Shown here one piece after another: positions 61,007 through 64,000 of a DNA stretch of 64,000 nucleotides; the first letter of the stretch is position 1; the number at the start of each line of letters is the position of its first letter. A program made the translations under genes and the position numbers. This DNA comes from Cetobacterium_A somerae (GTDB lineage Bacteria > Fusobacteriota > Fusobacteriia > Fusobacteriales > Fusobacteriaceae): the NCBI RefSeq assembly GCF_044784365.2, contig NZ_CP173060.2, one strand, 5' to 3'. The notes under the pieces are model-generated. The model did no database searches. It was not told the DNA's origin and worked only from the letters and a program-made list of their open reading frames with translations.

Positions 61007-61882
61007 TTATTTTGCTTTTAAAATAGATTTTTTATAAATTTTCATTTCGTTTGTAAGGGTAAATAGAAGAATCAGTCCACCACCTAATAATTGAGTTTGA
61101 GTTATAGATTCTCCCATCCACAAAATAGATATTAAAATTGCAAAAAGTGGATCTAAATAACTAAGTACTGATACTTCTTGTCCACTTAATTCTGAGAGTG
61201 ATGAAAAATATAAAACATATACTATTCCAGTATGCACTATTCCAACAATAAGAAGATTTATTAATCCTAGATTATCAAGCTGTGATATATGAAATCCTTC
61301 AGTACCAAAAACATAAGGGAATAGAACCATAACTGCTGCAGCAAGTTGAAAGATAGTTCTTGTTATTCCGTCGATGCCTTTCATAGATTTATTTAATAAA
61401 ATTACTGTAGCATAAAGAACGGCTGCTCCTAGGCCAAATAGAATTCCAGTCATATCACTTTTTCCACCACTGCTAACTCCTATTATAAGTATCAGACCTA
61501 TTGTAGATCCTATAAAACATATTATTTGTTTAAGAGTAAGTTTTTCTCTAAAAAAGAGAGTACTCATTATAACAACGACAACAGGAGCAAAGTAATAACA
61601 AAGGGTTGCTAGAGCGATACTTGTGTAGTTGTAGGCTTCAAAAAGTAATATCCAGTTAAACCCCATCGCTCCTCCAGAAAAAAATAATTTCCAAAGATTA
61701 TTTTTAATAGTAGAAACTTGAGAAATTTTTTTATTGAACAATATAAATACTGCAAGAACCATTAGAGCTATAATGGCTCTATATAAAGCTATTTCACTGG
61801 AAACAAGGCCTATATTTTTAATAAAAGGTCCTAAGGTTCCAAAGGTTATCATTGTAATAATTATTTTCAATTTAGCATTCAC
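61007..61882 (-). CDS. EamA/DMT-family transporter
   Basis: 291 aa, ten membrane segments in two EamA repeats: TFGTLGPFIKNIGLVSSEIALYRAIIALMVL, GAMGFNWILLFEAYNYTSIALATLCYYFAPV, LFFREKLTLKQIICFIGSTIGLILI, then second half with YLDPLFAILISILWMGE. A metabolite exporter or importer of unknown substrate. It lies 24 nt after the broken beta-lactamase gene, same strand. Confidence 0.9.
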   Translation of the reverse strand: MNAKLKIIITMITFGTLGPFIKNIGLVSSEIALYRAIIALMVLAVFILFNKKISQVSTIKNNLWKLFFSGGAMGFNWILLFEAYNYTSIALATLCYYFAPVVVVIMSTLFFREKLTLKQIICFIGSTIGLILIIGVSSGGKSDMTGILFGLGAAVLYATVILLNKSMKGIDGITRTIFQLAAAVMVLFPYVFGTEGFHISQLDNLGLINLLIVGIVHTGIVYVLYFSSLSELSGQEVSVLSYLDPLFAILISILWMGESITQTQLLGGGLILLFTLTNEMKIYKKSILKAK

Positions 61883-61906
61883 TGTTTACCCCCATTTTTT
61901 CATTTT

Positions 61907-62712
61907 TTAAATATTTAATTCGTTTTTTAAAATATCAATAGCTATTTCTTGTCGTTGAGGAAGCTGTGAAGAATCTTTAATATCCATATTTAAGGCAAAA
62001 ATATAAAGTTTTTCCTTTTGTTCAACCCAACCTACAAACCACCCTAAGGTAGGATTCATATTTTTATTTAAGTTTCTTGTCGCCCAACCTGTTTTACCAT
62101 ACAATGTCCAATCATCACCAGTATCCAATTTAATAATTTCTACAACAGAGTCTTGGATATTTTTTGAATAATTAAGTTCACGTTTAGCTAGTTTTTCTAA
62201 AAAAATATCTGTTCAATAGCACTTATTTTTAATGGACCTCTTAGCCAAAAAGTTGTAAGATTCTTTCCAATATTTTTATTACCATAATCCATTTTAGAAA
62301 TATTCTCTTGCATTCTAACTACTCCAATTTTTTGAGCTAACTGTTGATATGCAGGTAAGTGAGATAATTTCATAGCTTCTCTAAGAGATACATCTTTTTC
62401 CCATGATTTATTCCATAACTTATTTCCATTATGTTTATAAGCAATGGTATCTACATCTTTAACTACTCCTAAAGAAAGGCCTATTAGAGTATTTGGAATT
62501 TTAAAAGTAGAAGCAGGTTGGTATTGAGTAAATGCACGAGTTTCGTTATGTCCAATCAAAGTTTCATTTTGAACATCATAAAGAACAAAAGTACCGTTGA
62601 TATTATTTTTTTTTAAAAAATTTGAAATTCTATTATTTTCTTCAAATTCAGCTCCATAGAGTGGATTTAATAATAGAATTAAAATTCCACCTATAAGATA
62701 AATATATTTCAT
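61907..62712 (-). pseudogene. Class D beta-lactamase (FUS-1-like), frameshifted in a T run
   Basis: Signal peptide (LIGGILILLLNPLYG), STFK at 68-71, SHL in the SxV position, YGN in KMDYGNKNIG, FWLRGPLKISAIEQ, then a stop after IFF. The sequence resumes in another frame: LEKLAKRELNYSKN, DDWTLYGKTGWATRN (KTG motif), WFVGWVEQ, to the normal end. One extra T in the seven-base run at 62199-62205 restores a 268-aa enzyme. It resembles FUS-1/OXA-85 more than the 8.6-kb copy does. Either real inactivation, slippage or consensus error. Confidence 0.85.
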
Positions 62713-62867
62713 AAAACTCTCCTTTAAATATTTTTTAGATTAATTATTCTATTTTTCTCTGTTTAAAAGATTATAGTTATAAATTTGTGATATTATACAT
62801 TAGTTTTAAACAATTAGCTATAAAAAATATTTTTTAGAAATTTTTATTTAATTTTATTCTATAGCAA

Positions 62868-62896
62868 ATAAAAAAGGAACTTTCAAAAGTTCCTTA
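62868..62896 (-). terminator. Intrinsic terminator of the lipoprotein gene
   Basis: On the minus strand AAGGAACTTT-tg-AAAGTTCCTTTTTT directly after the lipoprotein stop. The 62713-62867 stretch between it and the beta-lactamase start has no gene. Confidence 0.8.
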
Positions 62897-62901
62897 TAGA
62901 G

Positions 62902-63270
62902 TTATTTTTTATTTATTTTAACTTTATTCTCTTTCATAAATTCAAGCTTTTGAATACTACCGCTGCTATAATCTAAAGAATAGTCATCATTATTTTCTAA
63001 AGAGATATAGTAAGTTCTGTTATCTTTTGGAGTTGTAAACTCAATAATATTTTCATGTTCCTTTAGTACAATATTTTCTTTTCCAACTAAGTCAGCCTTT
63101 TTATCAGCTATTCTATCATCATATGCAAAAAGTAAAACTGTCAAATTATCTTTAGGTAGAATATTTCCAATAAGATTTATTTTAATTGAGTTTTCGTTCT
63201 TCTCTTCAAGACTGTTACAACCTAATAAACTGAACATTGTTAAAACTAATCCTAACCATATTTTTTTCAT
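62902..63270 (-). CDS. Small lipoprotein, 122 aa
   Basis: Signal peptide with lipobox MFSLLGC (Cys 18) then a beta-rich domain: SIKINLIGNILPKDNLTVLLFAYDDRIADKKADLVGKENI, ENIIEFTTPKDNRTYYISLENNDDY. The layout, an exported beta-sandwich after a lipid anchor, is a little like the YbaY/YscW lipoprotein family, but the match is too weak to name. GGAGG upstream. It is transcribed alone. Confidence 0.65.
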   Translation of the reverse strand: MKKIWLGLVLTMFSLLGCNSLEEKNENSIKINLIGNILPKDNLTVLLFAYDDRIADKKADLVGKENIVLKEHENIIEFTTPKDNRTYYISLENNDDYSLDYSSGSIQKLEFMKENKVKINKK

Positions 63271-63334
63271 TTTCTAACCTCCTTTTTTATAGAAGTATTA
63301 TATCATATAAAATTAGAAATTCTTCAAAAAGGAG

Positions 63335-63445
63335 GAGAGCCTCTGGGGGGATAGAGGCTCTCTGGGGGGATTAAAATTATATTATTACTTTTTAACACTT
63401 CTCATAATATTTAGACAACGGGTTTTACAAAAAAGTTTTAAAATT
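63335..63445 (-). repeat. Intergenic G6/C6-loop hairpin element, copy C
   Basis: GAGAGCCTCT-ggggggat-AGAGGCTCTC, then GGGGGGATTAAAATTATA, then the tail TTTTTAACACTTCTCATAATATTTAGACAACGGG and AAAAAAGTTTTAAAA. Unlike copies A and B it lies between divergent genes, so on the minus strand it has no gene to terminate. That favours an independent element or RNA. Confidence 0.75.
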
Positions 63446-63548
63446 TTTATAAAAATTAAAATAGTTTATAAAAATATTTTGTGATATTATGAATAAATGA
63501 TAAATTAGATTTATAAAAATACAGAATAAGTTAAGCAGGGAGGTAATT

Positions 63549-64000
63549 TTGATACTTGAGGGGTTTAAATTTGGAATGTTGCTACAAATTGCAATAGGAC
63601 CGGTATGTATGTACATTTTTTCTTTAGGAATTGGTCAAAGCTTTTGGCGAGCAGAATCAGGTGTTTTAGGAGTTGTTTCAGCAGATGCTCTCTATATAGC
63701 ACTTGCAATTTTAGGTATTTCGTCTTTTGTAAAAAAAGAAAAAATTCAATATGGATTTAATATTTTAGGAACTTTAATTATTATTCTTTTTGGAATGGAA
63801 CTTTTCTTAGGGTATTTTGGGATATCAATTCTTCCAAAAATGAATATATTTGGAGATTCTAGTTCAAGTTCTCCTTTTATTAAAGCATTTCTTTTAACGG
63901 GAGCAAATCCTATGACAATTCTATTTTGGATAGGAGTCTTTACTACAAGAACTAATGATGAAAATTTCACTAAAAAATCTACACTTCTTTTTGCTTTTGG
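63549..64000 (+). CDS. LysE-family amino-acid/threonine exporter, partial (cut by window end)
   Basis: TTG start with a perfect GGGAGG at 5-nt spacing. 150 codons are visible: LEGFKFGMLLQIAIGPVCMYIF, SGVLGVVSADALYIALAILGI, LGTLIIILFGMELFLGYFGI and KAFLLTGANPMTILFWIGVF, which is the LysE/RhtB pattern (G-P-x-x-x in segment 1, NP in the middle). It exports amino acids or related small molecules. The C-terminus lies outside the window. Confidence 0.85.
   Translation, partial: MILEGFKFGMLLQIAIGPVCMYIFSLGIGQSFWRAESGVLGVVSADALYIALAILGISSFVKKEKIQYGFNILGTLIIILFGMELFLGYFGISILPKMNIFGDSSSSSPFIKAFLLTGANPMTILFWIGVFTTRTNDENFTKKSTLLFAF

Overview
The window is strongly AT-rich, uses AGGAGG-type ribosome binding sites, and carries gene families typical of Fusobacteriota: FUS-1/OXA-85-like class D beta-lactamases, MORN/YwqK repeat lipoproteins, and an M60/enhancin-like peptidase. 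A Cetobacterium- or Fusobacterium-like organism is the best guess. That is inference from gene content; no 16S or housekeeping marker is present.

Layout. (1) 1-2.6 kb: end of an FMN-binding protein, HxlR regulator, PEBP-fold protein, a four-tRNA operon (Leu-fMet-Lys-Glu) with its own promoter and terminator, ywbE, pirin. (2) 2.7-7.6 kb: a complete plasmid- or chromid-type replicon module. It has a DUF3102-like partition partner, ParA with an unusual N-terminal extension, a 43-aa leader protein, a winged-helix Rep, a 22-bp-period iteron array, an AT-rich zone, two probable small RNAs and a 16-bp perfect palindrome that recurs at 10.6 kb (parS candidate). (3) 7.8-10.9 kb: two unknown small proteins, a class D beta-lactamase, an exported protein paralogous to one at 30.8 kb, and a 69-aa repeat protein. 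(4) 11-21.8 kb: a beta-helix protein divergent from an operon of a zinc-site-less M60-like protein and a 2454-aa M60 peptidase with seven discoidin-like modules. None of the three has a visible signal peptide. (5) 21.9-23.9 kb: an exported MTA/SAH nucleosidase and an exported partner under a purine riboswitch with an intrinsic terminator. (6) 24-36.2 kb: a HTH regulator followed by a long co-directional run of exported or membrane proteins with YwqK/MORN repeats, a DUF2628 protein, and a SUKH (SMI1/KNR4)-TPR protein. It resembles an immunity-gene array without a visible toxin. (7) 36.7-64 kb: mixed metabolic, transport and regulatory genes: LD-carboxypeptidase, two-component system, glycoside hydrolase, isochorismatase-type hydrolase, MBL hydrolase plus MarR, YjjG, RarD, MsrA/MsrB, malic enzyme plus AEC transporter, DJ-1/ABM/HxlR, amidohydrolase, FabH, methyltransferase, EamA, second beta-lactamase, and a LysE-type exporter cut by the window end.

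Three exported-enzyme genes (39.9, 57.8 and 62.2 kb) are each broken by what looks like one missing base in a 6-7-nt A/T run. This is either consensus error or slippage. Three copies of a conserved ~105-bp intergenic element with a G6/C6-loop hairpin lie at 36.6, 59.7 and 63.3 kb, and a structurally similar RNA gene lies beside the origin at 7.4 kb. These RNA-like elements and the origin module are the least explained parts of the window.
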